DNA of 64,000 bases from Halotalea alkalilenta DSM 17697 (GCF_000621205.1 NZ_JHYY01000014.1:62001-126000), one strand, 5' to 3'. Shown: positions 1 to 8,514, counted from the first letter of the stretch. A program made the numbers and translations. Notes: generated by a model from the sequence alone, not told the origin.

Positions 1-92
1 AACGCGCCCAGCCCGGGACGACCGGCGTCCTGGAGGCTCGCGGCCAGTCCAGGCGAAAGCACTCTCAGCCGGCAGCGACCGTTGACGCTCAT
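1..92 (-). CDS. pxpC: 5-oxoprolinase subunit C, N-terminal fragment
   Basis: Only the first 30 codons lie in the window; the gene continues beyond position 1. Its ATG (92-90) overlaps the TGA of pxpB as ATGA, so it is the next gene of the same operon. The visible peptide contains VLSPGLAASLQDAGRPG, the N-terminal signature of PxpC/KipA (biotin-dependent carboxyltransferase-like, allophanate hydrolase subunit 2 family). In the family, PxpC acts with PxpA and PxpB in ATP-dependent opening of 5-oxoproline (pyroglutamate) to glutamate. The identification rests on this short motif and on the pxpB neighbour. Whether pxpA follows cannot be seen. Confidence 0.8.
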   Translation of the reverse strand, partial: MSVNGRCRLRVLSPGLAASLQDAGRPGLGA

Positions 93-835
93 ACTGCCTC
101 GCTCCATTGCCAATCCTCCTCGGCGCAGGCTTCGAAGGCGGCGAAACGCGCATGTTCGATCGGCACGAAGCGTACTTCGTCGCCGGCGTCGAGCAGGAAC
201 GGACGCTCGCGCTCGGGCTCGAAGGTACGCACCGGTGTGCGTCCGATCAGGTGCCAGCCGCTGGGCGCCGCCACCGAAGCGACCGCGGTCTGGGCACCGC
301 CGATGCTGATGCTGCCCTCCGGCGTGAGCGATCGCGGCGAGTCGCGCCGCGGCGTATGCAGACTCGGGTCGAGCCCGCCGAGGTAAGCGAAGCCGGGCAT
401 GAAGCCGATCATGTAGATCCGGTAGATCCTCGCTGCGTGGCGCTCGACCAGCTGCGCCGGGGAGAGTCCATGGCGCTCGGCCAGCGGCTCGAGATCGATG
501 CCATATTCGCCGCCGTAGCAGACCGGGATCCGCCAGCGCCGGGCCGCGCCCGGCACGCTGGCAATCCGATCGAGCAAGGCCGGCAAGCGCGCCAGCAGCT
601 CAGCCTGGCGCACCACGCAGCTGTCGTAGAACACCGCCAGCGACCGATAGGTCGGCACCAGTTCCAGTACGCCTGCCAGCTTCGCTTCCTCGATCGCCCG
701 CGCGGCGGCGCGAACCCAGGCGTTGACCTCGGACTCGATACGCTCGCCGCAGTCGACCAGCACCCCGCCGTCACCGATCGGCACCAGCCGGTAGTCGATC
801 GCCGCCACCTTCAACCCAGCCGATTCGGCAGCCAC
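89..835 (-). CDS. pxpB: 5-oxoprolinase subunit B (KipI family)
   Basis: About 248 residues, close to the usual PxpB/KipI length. It starts with the family opening DYRLVPIGDGGVLVDCG and carries the family core around MIGFMPGFAYLGGLD and SISIGGAQTAVASV. PxpB is a subunit of the ATP-dependent 5-oxoprolinase complex in the cytoplasm. Two GTG starts are possible. GTG at 835 has a GGAG eight bases upstream and overlaps the dctM 3' end by 25 bases. GTG at 808 starts just after the dctM stop but has a weaker ribosome site. I prefer 835. The gene sits between TRAP dctM and pxpC, which suggests that the TRAP system imports a cyclic imide or pyroglutamate-like substrate (inference). Confidence 0.88.
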   Translation of the reverse strand: MAAESAGLKVAAIDYRLVPIGDGGVLVDCGERIESEVNAWVRAAARAIEEAKLAGVLELVPTYRSLAVFYDSCVVRQAELLARLPALLDRIASVPGAARRWRIPVCYGGEYGIDLEPLAERHGLSPAQLVERHAARIYRIYMIGFMPGFAYLGGLDPSLHTPRRDSPRSLTPEGSISIGGAQTAVASVAAPSGWHLIGRTPVRTFEPERERPFLLDAGDEVRFVPIEHARFAAFEACAEEDWQWSEAV

Positions 836-2109
836 GTGACGATCTCCGGCACCAGCGCAAGGCCTAAGGTGAACAGCACCATGATCACGAAGAACGGCAG
901 TACCGCGCGCGTAAGCGTCGCGATGCTCAAGCCGGTGATGCCGTTGATCACGAACAAGTTGAAACCCACCGGCGGAGTGATCTGGGCCATCTCGACCACC
1001 AGGATCAGGAACACCCCGAACCAGATCGGGTCGAACCCGGCCTGGATCACCAGCGGCAGGGTGATCGGCAGGGTCATGACGATGATCGACATGCCCTCGA
1101 GCACGGTGCCGAGCAGGATGTAGAACACCAGCAGCAGCAGGATCAGCATGAAGGGCGAAAGCCCCAGATCGCTGATCGCCCCGGAGATGGTGCGCGGGAT
1201 CGAGAGAAAACCCATCGCCACCGACAGGAACACCGCGCCGACGATGATCAACCCGATCATGCTGGTCACCTGCGCCGCGCCGAGCAGCGCATCCCACAGC
1301 GTCCGTGGGTTCAGGCAGCGCTGCAGGGCGCCGACGACCAGCGCGCCGAACACACCTATCGCCCCCGCCTCGGTGGGCGTAGCGAAGCCGCCGAGCATGC
1401 TGCCGACGACGAAGCCGATCAACAGCACCACCGGGGCGAGCTGGCCCAGCGCGCGTACGTAGTCCCTGAACGCCGGGCGCGCACCCTCGCGCGGCGGCAG
1501 CCGCTGCGGGTAGATCATCGCGGTCGCGCCGGTATAGAGCATGAAGCAGAGCGCCAGCAGCAGCCCTGGAACGATCCCGGCCATGAACATCTTGAGGATC
1601 GAGACCTGGGCCAGCACCCCGTAGATGATCATAATCGTGCTCGGCGGAATCAAGAAACCGAGGGTGCCGGCGCCGGCCAGGCCGCCCGCGGCGGTACGGG
1701 CATCGTAACCGCGGGCGATCAGCTCGCTCGAGGTGATCCGCCCGACCGTCGCGGTGGTCGCCGCCGATGATCCGGAGATCGCCGCGAACAGCGTGCAGCC
1801 CAGGATGTTGGTGTGCAGAAGCCGCCCGGGGATGCGATCGACCCAGGGAGCGAGGCCGTCGAACAGCAGCTTGGTCAGCCGGGTACGGAAGAGGATCTCC
1901 CCCATCAGGATGAACAGCGGCAGCGCCACGAGCTCAGGCCCGGTGACCGTGTTCCACACCGTCTGCGACAGCAGCCGCTCGACCGGCATCATCGGCCGGA
2001 AGACCTCGAGCAGCACCACACCGACCCCGGCAAGGCCCGCCCCCACCCACACCCCCGCCGAGAGCAGCAGCAGGATGCAGCCCAGAAGCGTCAGCAGAAT
2101 CGCGCTCAT
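811..2109 (-). CDS. dctM: TRAP transporter large permease, DctM type
   Basis: 432 residues, very hydrophobic, with the usual DctM length and the many-helix inner-membrane pattern. Recognisable pieces are a GSSAATTATVGRI stretch near residue 110, a GFLIPPSTIMIIYG loop, and a C-terminal QITPPVGFNLFVING motif, all typical of DctM/SiaQM large subunits. It forms the sodium-driven membrane channel of a TRAP transporter with the DctQ and DctP proteins encoded just upstream. Its ATG overlaps the dctQ stop by four bases (ATGA), indicating translational coupling. Substrate is not evident from the permease. The operon context (amidase, PxpBC) suggests an amino-acid-derived carboxylate such as a hydantoin, carbamoyl amino acid or 5-oxoproline. 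Confidence 0.9.
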   Translation of the reverse strand: MSAILLTLLGCILLLLSAGVWVGAGLAGVGVVLLEVFRPMMPVERLLSQTVWNTVTGPELVALPLFILMGEILFRTRLTKLLFDGLAPWVDRIPGRLLHTNILGCTLFAAISGSSAATTATVGRITSSELIARGYDARTAAGGLAGAGTLGFLIPPSTIMIIYGVLAQVSILKMFMAGIVPGLLLALCFMLYTGATAMIYPQRLPPREGARPAFRDYVRALGQLAPVVLLIGFVVGSMLGGFATPTEAGAIGVFGALVVGALQRCLNPRTLWDALLGAAQVTSMIGLIIVGAVFLSVAMGFLSIPRTISGAISDLGLSPFMLILLLLVFYILLGTVLEGMSIIVMTLPITLPLVIQAGFDPIWFGVFLILVVEMAQITPPVGFNLFVINGITGLSIATLTRAVLPFFVIMVLFTLGLALVPEIVTWLPNRLG

Positions 2110-2681
2110 GACATCGTCTCCAGCCGGCGTTCATCGAAATTCAGCAGCCTCGGCGCGACGCACAGCACCAGCACGCGCAGCAGCAGCTGGATCTCCCATA
2201 CCACCAGCCCGAGCAGGATCGCGAGCCGTGGCCAGACCAGCGGGAACTGCTCGGAGGTGCTCGACACCACCCCGTTGGCCCAGCTCTGCCAGGTCATGAT
2301 CGAGAACGCATGGACCAGCTGGCCGACCACCAGCACCGCGATCAGCGTGGCGACCAGGTCCAGCGCCCGCCGCATCCGGGGACCGGCGTGTTCGAGCAGC
2401 AGCATGATGCGGATGTGGCGACCGTTACGCAGGGTCCAGCCGCTGCCGAGGAAGATCACCGCGCCAAGCAGGTAGCCGCTGATCTCCCAGCTGAAGCCCA
2501 GGCTGCGGGAGAAAAGGTTGCGGGCGACGATCTCGGCCAGCATCAGCACGAACAGCGAGGCCATCGCCACCGCAGCGAGTGCCGCGGCGGCCTGGCTCAG
2601 CCGGTGGCCGCCCCGCACCAACCGTCGAACCAGCGTGTCGAGACCGCTGGGCGCGACGGCGGTGGCAGGCTGCTCGCTCAT
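2106..2681 (-). CDS. dctQ: TRAP transporter small permease, DctQ type
   Basis: 191 residues with four hydrophobic segments, the DctQ architecture. An N-terminal cytoplasmic stretch precedes a helix around residues 33-55, followed by the family-like EISGYLLGAVIFLGSG segment and further helices near 110 and 150. It is the small membrane subunit that pairs with DctM in a tripartite TRAP transporter. Start ATG 2681 overlaps the dctP TGA as ATGA, and its own stop overlaps the dctM start in the same way, so the three transporter genes are translated as a coupled unit. Sequence among DctQ proteins is poorly conserved; the assignment relies on size, topology and position between dctP and dctM. Confidence 0.87.
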   Translation of the reverse strand: MSEQPATAVAPSGLDTLVRRLVRGGHRLSQAAAALAAVAMASLFVLMLAEIVARNLFSRSLGFSWEISGYLLGAVIFLGSGWTLRNGRHIRIMLLLEHAGPRMRRALDLVATLIAVLVVGQLVHAFSIMTWQSWANGVVSSTSEQFPLVWPRLAILLGLVVWEIQLLLRVLVLCVAPRLLNFDERRLETMS

Positions 2682-3673
2682 TGATCACGCGCCTCGAGAT
2701 AGGCTCCGATCAGCGCATCGGCGTCGCTCCCCGCGCTCTGACGGAAGGCCTGCCACTGCGGCTGCGCCGCTTCGGACAGCGCCGCGGAGAAGGCCTCGTC
2801 CGGGGCGCTGACCTCGATGCCCCGCTCGACCAGGAGCGCCGTGGCGCTGTCGTCCTCGTCCTTGGAGGTCTGCTGGTAGACCGGCTGGCGCTCGGCCGCC
2901 AGCGACTCGATCGCCGCACGCTGGGTTTCACTGAGTGCGTTCCAGGCGTCCAGGTTGACGCTCAGCACATCGGGCGCCAGCTGCCAATCGAGCTTGTTGA
3001 AGTACTTGGCGAAGTCCCAGAAGCTGCCGTCGACGCCCGAGGGGCTCGAGGTGGCGACACCGTCGATCGCCCCGGAGGCGAAGGCGGGAATCACCTCGCC
3101 CCACGGCATCTGGATCGGCGAAGCGCCCAGCGCGTTGAAGAAGTCGGTGCCGTTCTTGTCCACCGTGCGCAGCCGCAGCCCGCGAAGATCGTCGACCTTC
3201 TCCACCGGACGATTGCTGAATACCCCCTGCCCCGGCCACGGCACGGTATAGAGGAACTTCTGGTTGAACTGGGCGGCGACGCCTTCGTAGTAAGGCCAGG
3301 CCATCGACCGCAGCAGCGCGGCGTCCTCGGGGTTGCGGGTGAGATAGGGCACCGACTCGACGCCGAGCAGCGGCGCATCGCCGACCTGCTGGGTGAGCAG
3401 CATGTCGGCGCCCTGGATGATCCCGTCGCGCACCGAGGTGAGCAGCTCAGGCCCCCTGAGACCGAGATCTCCCCCGGCATGGACCTCGATCATCACCTCG
3501 CCATCGGTGACCTCCTCCACCCGCTCGGCGAAGTCACGCAGGTTCTTGACGTGGAAATTGCTCTCCGGCCACGGGGTGACCACCGTCCAGGTGGTGGCCG
3601 CCTGGGCGGTGGTGACGAGACTCGCGCCAAGCAGCGCGCCGCCGATCAGGCGGTTGGCAAAGATCGTTCGCAT
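2678..3673 (-). CDS. dctP: TRAP transporter solute-binding protein, DctP family
   Basis: 331 residues from ATG 3673, beginning with a clear signal peptide (MRTIFANRLIGGALLGASL, cleavage after ...TAQA). The mature protein has the DctP fold pattern, including the NRPVEKVDDLRGLRLRT motif with the conserved arginine that binds a substrate carboxylate, and GEVIPAFASGAIDGV. It is the periplasmic binding protein of the TRAP system. The frame is open to an earlier ATG at 3760 that makes an ATGA overlap with the upstream amidase, but this would put 29 polar residues in front of the signal peptide. ATG 3673, with GGAG six bases upstream, is therefore preferred. The retained overlap may matter for reinitiation. 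Substrate unknown. Confidence 0.9.
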   Translation of the reverse strand: MRTIFANRLIGGALLGASLVTTAQAATTWTVVTPWPESNFHVKNLRDFAERVEEVTDGEVMIEVHAGGDLGLRGPELLTSVRDGIIQGADMLLTQQVGDAPLLGVESVPYLTRNPEDAALLRSMAWPYYEGVAAQFNQKFLYTVPWPGQGVFSNRPVEKVDDLRGLRLRTVDKNGTDFFNALGASPIQMPWGEVIPAFASGAIDGVATSSPSGVDGSFWDFAKYFNKLDWQLAPDVLSVNLDAWNALSETQRAAIESLAAERQPVYQQTSKDEDDSATALLVERGIEVSAPDEAFSAALSEAAQPQWQAFRQSAGSDADALIGAYLEARDQ

Positions 3674-3756
3674 GAAAACTCCAGGATCGTCGTTATGGTT
3701 GTCTACACTGCCCTGCCGGCGGCGCGCACTGGCGCCGACGGCCGTCGTCGAAGCGC

Positions 3757-5019
3757 TCATTGCGCCAGGACCTCGGCGAGCACCGCGCTCGCATCGAAGA
3801 AGTCATCCAGCTCCATCGCTTCGAAAGGGTTGTGGCTGCCGTGCTGGTTGCGCACGAACAGCATCGCGCTCGGCACCCCCTGATGGGAGAAGGTCGCCGC
3901 GTCGTGTCCGGCACCGCTCGGCAGCGTCGGCGGCGCAAGCCCGGCTCGTTCGGCCGCCTCGCGCAGCAGTCGGCGCAGCGTCGGATCCATCCGCGCCGCC
4001 CTGCTCGAGGTGCGCTCGCCAAGCTCAGCCCTGACGCCGCGCTCGCGCTCGATCCGGGCGAGCATCGCCGCTAGCGCCTGCTCGATCTCGGCAAGCGTCT
4101 CCTCCCGCTCGCTGCGCACATCGAGGCAGAAGCCGAGCTCGCCAGGGATCTTGCTGAAGGCATCCACCGTCGGGTCGGTATGCACCTGTCCGCAGGTGAT
4201 CGTCGCCCGCTCGCCGCGGCGCTCGAGATCGCTCCACAGCGCGTCGAGCTCGCCGACCAGCGCGGCGAAGGCGAACACCGTATCCTGGCGCAGCTCGCGC
4301 GGCACCGCGCCGGAGTGGCCATGGGCCCCGAGCAGGCGCGCACGGCGATAGCGAAAGCTGCCGCTGATCCCGCTGACCACCCCGAGCGGCACGCCGAGAT
4401 GTTCGAGCAGCGGCCCCTGCTCGATGTGCAGCTCGATGAAGCCGTGCAGGCGAGCGGGGTCGAGCCAGGCCTCGCCAGCGGCGACCCGCTCGGGATCGCC
4501 ACCGCAATCGCGAAGGTGATCGGCCAGCGAGCGGCCGCTATCGGCCCGGGTCAGCCGCAGCGCCTCGGCGTCGAGCATGCCGAAGGCGGCGCGGCTGCCA
4601 GGATAGGAGAGCGGGAACCAGGTGCTCTCTTCGGCACGAAAAGCGGCGACCACCACGTCGCGCAGCGGACGCCGGCCTTCGGCGGCCAATTTGGCCAGCG
4701 CGCACAGCGGTGCGATCACCCCGGCGGCACCATCGAAATTGCCGCCGTGGGGCACCGAGTCCAAATGAGAGCCGCTGACCCACATCGGCAGCGCGGGGGA
4801 GGCACCGGCGAAGCGGCAGTAGAGATTGGCCGCCGCGTCCCGCTCGATCGAGCCGCCGAGCGACTGCGCTGCGCTGGCGATGGTCTCGAAGGCGCGCTGC
4901 TCGCCGTCGCCGTAGGCGTCGCGGGTGATGCCCGGCGGATCGCAGCCGATCTCGGCGAGCGCGCCGAACAGTCGCTCAGCGAGGAGCCGCGGGTCGGATG
5001 GAGGACTGGCCTGCCACAT
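3757..5019 (-). CDS. Zn-dependent hydantoinase/carbamoylase-family amidase
   Basis: 420 residues from ATG 5019 (GAGG eight bases upstream). Matches the M20-like amidase family that includes N-carbamoyl-L-amino acid hydrolase, beta-ureidopropionase and allantoate amidohydrolase. Visible metal-site motifs are GSHLDSVPHGGNFDGA (His85, Asp96), FRAEEST (Glu130/131), ELHIEQGP and GAGHDAATF. The enzyme is expected to be cytoplasmic and to cut an N-carbamoyl or ureido bond, releasing ammonia and CO2. First gene of the amidase-dctPQM-pxpBC operon; together with 5-oxoprolinase subunits this suggests breakdown of cyclic amides or hydantoins taken up by the TRAP transporter. Which ureido compound is the substrate cannot be told from sequence alone. 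Confidence 0.9.
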   Translation of the reverse strand: MWQASPPSDPRLLAERLFGALAEIGCDPPGITRDAYGDGEQRAFETIASAAQSLGGSIERDAAANLYCRFAGASPALPMWVSGSHLDSVPHGGNFDGAAGVIAPLCALAKLAAEGRRPLRDVVVAAFRAEESTWFPLSYPGSRAAFGMLDAEALRLTRADSGRSLADHLRDCGGDPERVAAGEAWLDPARLHGFIELHIEQGPLLEHLGVPLGVVSGISGSFRYRRARLLGAHGHSGAVPRELRQDTVFAFAALVGELDALWSDLERRGERATITCGQVHTDPTVDAFSKIPGELGFCLDVRSEREETLAEIEQALAAMLARIERERGVRAELGERTSSRAARMDPTLRRLLREAAERAGLAPPTLPSGAGHDAATFSHQGVPSAMLFVRNQHGSHNPFEAMELDDFFDASAVLAEVLAQ

Positions 5020-5201
5020 TGCACTGGCCTCATGCAGCTGGATGATGGAGAACAGAGCGAGAGAAGGAGCCGCGCATTGCACCAACATGGCGCCAAACTG
5101 CGATCGGCCTGCACCGCCACAGCCCGCCAACCTCGCCGCAAGGCGCGGTGAAAGCCTGCAGTGCCGGGCATTGCCGCTCCCCTTTACGCACTGCGGTGCA
5201 A

Positions 5202-5224
5202 ATACCATACCACTGGTATACCAT
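5202..5224. promoter_or_regulatory. Palindromic GntR-type operator candidate in a divergent promoter
   Basis: Between the amidase operon (minus, start 5019) and the hydroxyacid dehydrogenase (plus, start 5296) lie two overlapping perfect dyads: ATACCA-C-TGGTAT (5207-5219) and TGGTATACCA (5214-5223). A further ATACCAT half-site starts at 5202. Operators of this TGGTAnnACCA form are typical of FCD-type GntR regulators. A candidate regulator is encoded 3.3 kb away (8515-9225). The site could control both divergent units. The palindrome is seen directly; the regulator link is inference. Confidence 0.6.
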
Positions 5225-5295
5225 CGAAATATCCACACCCGCCCGCGTGCGCCGAGCGTCGACGCAGCCCACCTGACCAGGAGCCTTGGCCGACC

Positions 5296-6240
5296 ATGCC
5301 CTCCAACGTGCTGATGACCTTCTCGCTTCCCGCCGACTTCATCGCCGAACTCGAAAGCCGCTATCGGCTGCTCGGTCCGCTAGCGCGCATGGAGCCCTCG
5401 GCGCTGCCGCCGGGAAGCGACAAGGTGCGGGCGATGATCACCAAAGGGGGGCTGCCGATCGACGCAGCACTGCTCGATGCGCTGCCCGCGCTGGAGCTGA
5501 TCGTCTGCTACGGCACCGGCTTCGATCGTATCGATCTCGACGCTGCCGCCGAGCGCGGGGTGCGGGTGGCCAATGCGGGCGACGCCAACGCCTCGAGCGT
5601 CGCCGAGTACGCGACCGGCCTGATGCTGGCCGGGGTACGGGGTATCGTCGCCGCCCACGACTACGTGCGCGACGGCCGCTGGCAGGGCAATGGGTTCTCC
5701 GCGCTGCCGCTCTCCGCTGGACTGGTCGGCCGTCGCTTGGGCATCTACGGGCTGGGCGAGATCGGCCGCCGGGTGGCGAGCCGCGCGCAGGCCATGGAGA
5801 TGGAGATCGGCTATTACGGTCGCGCACCGCGTCCCGACGTGGCGTATCGCTACCTGCCGAGTCTCGAGGCGCTGGCCGAGTGGTGCGACGTGCTGATGGT
5901 CACGGTGCGCGCCGGGGCCTACAACCGCCATGCGGTGAACCGTGAAGTGATGGCTGCGCTGGGCAGCGAAGGCTATCTGGTCAATGTCTCGCGCGGCTAC
6001 GTGGTCGATGAGACCGCGCTGATCGAGGTACTCGAGCAGGGCATCCTCGGCGGCGCCGCGCTCGATGTGTTCGAGCACGAGCCCGAGGTGCCGGAGGCGC
6101 TGAAACGCAGCCCGCGGATGCTGCTCAGCCCGCATATCGCACCGCTCACCCACCAGGCCCAGGGCGCCCAGCGCCAGCGCGCCCTCGACAACCTCGCCGC
6201 ACTCCATGCCGGCGAACCGCTCAGCTGCCTGGTGCGCTGA
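5296..6240 (+). CDS. D-isomer-specific 2-hydroxyacid dehydrogenase
   Basis: 314 residues, normal for the family. Order: N-terminal substrate domain, central Rossmann NAD-binding domain with GIYGLGEIGRRVASRAQ, then NVSRGYVVDETAL and the C-terminal catalytic histidine in SPHIAPLTHQ. These enzymes reduce 2-keto acids to D-2-hydroxy acids, or the reverse, with NAD(P)H in the cytoplasm. GlyR/GhrB-type glyoxylate/hydroxypyruvate reductases and D-lactate-type enzymes are possible; the exact substrate cannot be read. ATG 5296 is chosen because homology begins at MPSNVLMTFSLP; an AGGAG lies twelve bases upstream. Divergent from the amidase/TRAP operon across a palindromic operator, so it may act in the same pathway. 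Confidence 0.9.
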   Translation: MPSNVLMTFSLPADFIAELESRYRLLGPLARMEPSALPPGSDKVRAMITKGGLPIDAALLDALPALELIVCYGTGFDRIDLDAAAERGVRVANAGDANASSVAEYATGLMLAGVRGIVAAHDYVRDGRWQGNGFSALPLSAGLVGRRLGIYGLGEIGRRVASRAQAMEMEIGYYGRAPRPDVAYRYLPSLEALAEWCDVLMVTVRAGAYNRHAVNREVMAALGSEGYLVNVSRGYVVDETALIEVLEQGILGGAALDVFEHEPEVPEALKRSPRMLLSPHIAPLTHQAQGAQRQRALDNLAALHAGEPLSCLVR

Positions 6241-6276
6241 ACAAAGCGCGAAAGACCGCGGCAGCCTCACCGCCCG

Positions 6277-6296
6277 GCTGATGCGCCAGCATCAGC
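6277..6296. terminator. Hairpin between convergent genes
   Basis: GCTGATGC-GCCA-GCATCAGC, a perfect 8-bp stem with a 4-base loop, lies 37 bases after the dehydrogenase stop and before the convergent aminotransferase stop (6358). There is no T-run on either side, so intrinsic termination is only a suggestion. Confidence 0.4.
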
Positions 6297-6357
6297 AGGC
6301 TTGGGCTCGCACTCATTTCTGGCCCGGCGAAACCGGCCTGATCGAGCCTGAGCGTCT

Positions 6358-7569
6358 CTAGATCTCAAGCCCTACGACGCTTGCCGGCTCTGCCTCGAGC
6401 ATCTCGCCAAGCAGCGCGCCGAGACGCGCGATGCCCGCGTCGATACGCAGCTCATCGACGGTGACGAAGGCGAGCCGCAGGGTGTTGAGCTCGGCGTGGT
6501 TGGCATAGAAAGGCGCGCCGGGCACGAAGGCGACTTCTTCCGCGATCGCACGTTCGAACAGCAGGCTGGCGTCCACTCCCGCCGGGAGCTCGACCCAGAT
6601 GAACATCCCGCCTTCGGGGCGATTCCAGCGCACGCCCTGCGGCATGTGCCGCGCCAGCGCGTCCAGCATCGCCGCGCAGCGCCGGGCATAGAGCTTGCGC
6701 ACCTGCGGCAGGTGACGCTCGAGCAGTCCGTCCTTGACCGCCTCGAAGACGATCCGCTGCGTAAGCCCGGCGGTGTGGAGATCGCTCGCCTGCTTGAGCT
6801 GGACCAGCTTGTCGATCACCTCGACCGGACCGACCACGTAGCCCAGCCGCATCCCCGGAGAGAGCACCTTGGAGAACGACCCCAGGTACAGGGTGTTGTG
6901 CGGTGCCAAAGAGAGCAGGCTGGGAAGATGCGCTCCTTGGTAGTCGAGCTCGCCGTAGGGATCGTCTTCGACCAGGGTCAGCCCGCGCCGCTCGGCCAGC
7001 GCCGCAAGCGCCTGCCGGCGCGCCAGCGGCAGCCGACGCCCGGTGGGATTCTGGAAGTTGGGGATCGTATAGAGGCACTTGGCACCGTCGAGCAGCGCCT
7101 CGTTCAAGGCCTTCGGCTCGAGCCCCTGGTCGTCGCTCGGCAGCGAGACGAAATCCGGCTCGTAGAGCCGCAACGCCTGCAGCGCGCCAAGATAGGTCGG
7201 GGTCTCGACCAGCACCCGGTCGCCCGGGTCGATCAATGCCTTGCCGATCAGGTCGAGCGCCTGCTGGGAGCCGGTAGTCAGCAGCACCTGGCGGGGGTCG
7301 ATGCGTGCGCCATCGCGCGAAAGTCGCGCGGCGATCCACTCGCGAAGCGGCGCATAGCCCTCGGTGGTCGCATACTGCAGGGCGGATTCGGCGTCGTCAC
7401 CTTCGAATACCCGGCGGCTCGCCTCGCGCAGCGCCTCGAGCGGGAAGCTCTCGACCGCGGGCAGGCCGCCGGCGAAGGAGATCACCTCGCGACGCTCGGT
7501 GACCTTGAGAATCTCTCGAACCGCTGAGCTCACGCTGCCTAGTGCTCGTCGTGCGAATCGCCACTCCAT
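6358..7569 (-). CDS. PLP-dependent aminotransferase, class I fold (2-aminoadipate/LysN-like)
   Basis: 403 residues. N-terminal VISFAGGLPAVESFP and QYATTEGYAPLREWIA are typical of LysN/ARO8-like aminotransferases (also called MocR-like without the HTH). PLP-site motifs follow: TTGSQQALDLIGKALIDPGD, TIPNFQNPTGRRL, EDDPYGELDYQG, and the PLP lysine in LGSFSKVLSPGMRLGYV. It transfers an amino group between a broad-range amino acid donor and 2-oxoglutarate in the cytoplasm. Two in-frame ATGs (7575 and 7569) follow a GAGGAG. The second has the better eight-base spacing, so 7569 is chosen. Monocistronic as far as seen, convergent with the hydroxyacid dehydrogenase. Precise substrate unknown. Confidence 0.88.
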   Translation of the reverse strand: MEWRFARRALGSVSSAVREILKVTERREVISFAGGLPAVESFPLEALREASRRVFEGDDAESALQYATTEGYAPLREWIAARLSRDGARIDPRQVLLTTGSQQALDLIGKALIDPGDRVLVETPTYLGALQALRLYEPDFVSLPSDDQGLEPKALNEALLDGAKCLYTIPNFQNPTGRRLPLARRQALAALAERRGLTLVEDDPYGELDYQGAHLPSLLSLAPHNTLYLGSFSKVLSPGMRLGYVVGPVEVIDKLVQLKQASDLHTAGLTQRIVFEAVKDGLLERHLPQVRKLYARRCAAMLDALARHMPQGVRWNRPEGGMFIWVELPAGVDASLLFERAIAEEVAFVPGAPFYANHAELNTLRLAFVTVDELRIDAGIARLGALLGEMLEAEPASVVGLEI

Positions 7570-7746
7570 CTTCATTGCTCCTCGATCGGATCGGCGGGGA
7601 CTCCCTTCGATCGATTCTAAGCAGAGGCCGGCGAGGACCGAAAGGGCAGTGCTCGAAAACTCATGAGTGAACCCATACGCCTTGGCGGCGTCAGAGCATG
7701 CAGACGTCCACGCCTTTGCCCCCACCCCACCGCAGGGAGCGCACCG

Positions 7747-8448
7747 ATGATTCGACCGCCTCGCGCCGCAACGTTGGGGCTCGCCATGCTGTTGACCGGG
7801 CTTGCGAGCATGGCCCATGCAGAACCGCGGCCGCCCTACCCGTTCACTGCCGAGTATCGGCTCAAGGCCGGCGGCTGGCCCCAGGCGACCGTCGAGCAGC
7901 GCTTGGAGCGTCGGAGCGACGGCGAGTGGAGCAGCCTGATGACGGCTTCGGCCAGCATCGCGAGCGGGCGCGAGTATGGGCAGTTCCACCTGGACGAGGA
8001 TGGCGATCGCCTGGTCGCCGATGACTTCCAAAGCCGCTACCGGCTGTTCGGCTTCGGCAAGGACTATCGTTTCGATCCCGAGCGAAGCAAAGGCCTGCCC
8101 GACCGGCAGACCGCGCTGATCGAGATCGGCCGCCGCCTCGACGATCCCCAATGCCAAGGCGAGCGGACGACGCCGTGCCGGGTGGACTATCTCGACCACC
8201 GCCAGCGCACCCGCAGCCTCGAGTACCGCGTCGTCGCCACCCCGACCATCGACACCGCGCTTGGCCGCTGGCCTACGGTGCAAGTCGAGGCACGCGACCC
8301 ACGCCATCCAGATCGGCGTTTCGACTTCTACGTCGATCCCCGCTACCCCGGACTGATGGTCAAGGTCGACTACTACAAGCATGACGCACTCGACAGCCAG
8401 CTGTGGCTGACCGCCTTCACCCCCGCCGCGATCGACGCCCCACGCTGA
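7747..8448 (+). CDS. Periplasmic DUF3108-family protein
   Basis: 233 residues. A signal peptide (RAATLGLAMLLTGLASMAHA) ends about residue 25 and is followed by PFTAEYRLKAGGWP, the opening of DUF3108 proteins. The rest is beta-rich: alternating charged and hydrophobic strands, SRYRLFGFGKDYRFD in the middle and YVDPRYPGLMVKVDYY near the end, the usual close of the domain. DUF3108 proteins are secreted or outer-membrane-associated beta proteins of unknown function in Proteobacteria. ATG 7747 is chosen over an upstream ATG at 7663 because of the signal peptide and a GGGAG nine bases upstream. No partner is evident nearby. Confidence 0.75.
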   Translation: MIRPPRAATLGLAMLLTGLASMAHAEPRPPYPFTAEYRLKAGGWPQATVEQRLERRSDGEWSSLMTASASIASGREYGQFHLDEDGDRLVADDFQSRYRLFGFGKDYRFDPERSKGLPDRQTALIEIGRRLDDPQCQGERTTPCRVDYLDHRQRTRSLEYRVVATPTIDTALGRWPTVQVEARDPRHPDRRFDFYVDPRYPGLMVKVDYYKHDALDSQLWLTAFTPAAIDAPR

Positions 8449-8514
8449 AACCGGACGAGCCCGTGCTAGACTTTGCGGCCAGCCTCCGAGTCGAGCCGAC
8501 GAGTATCCGTATCG

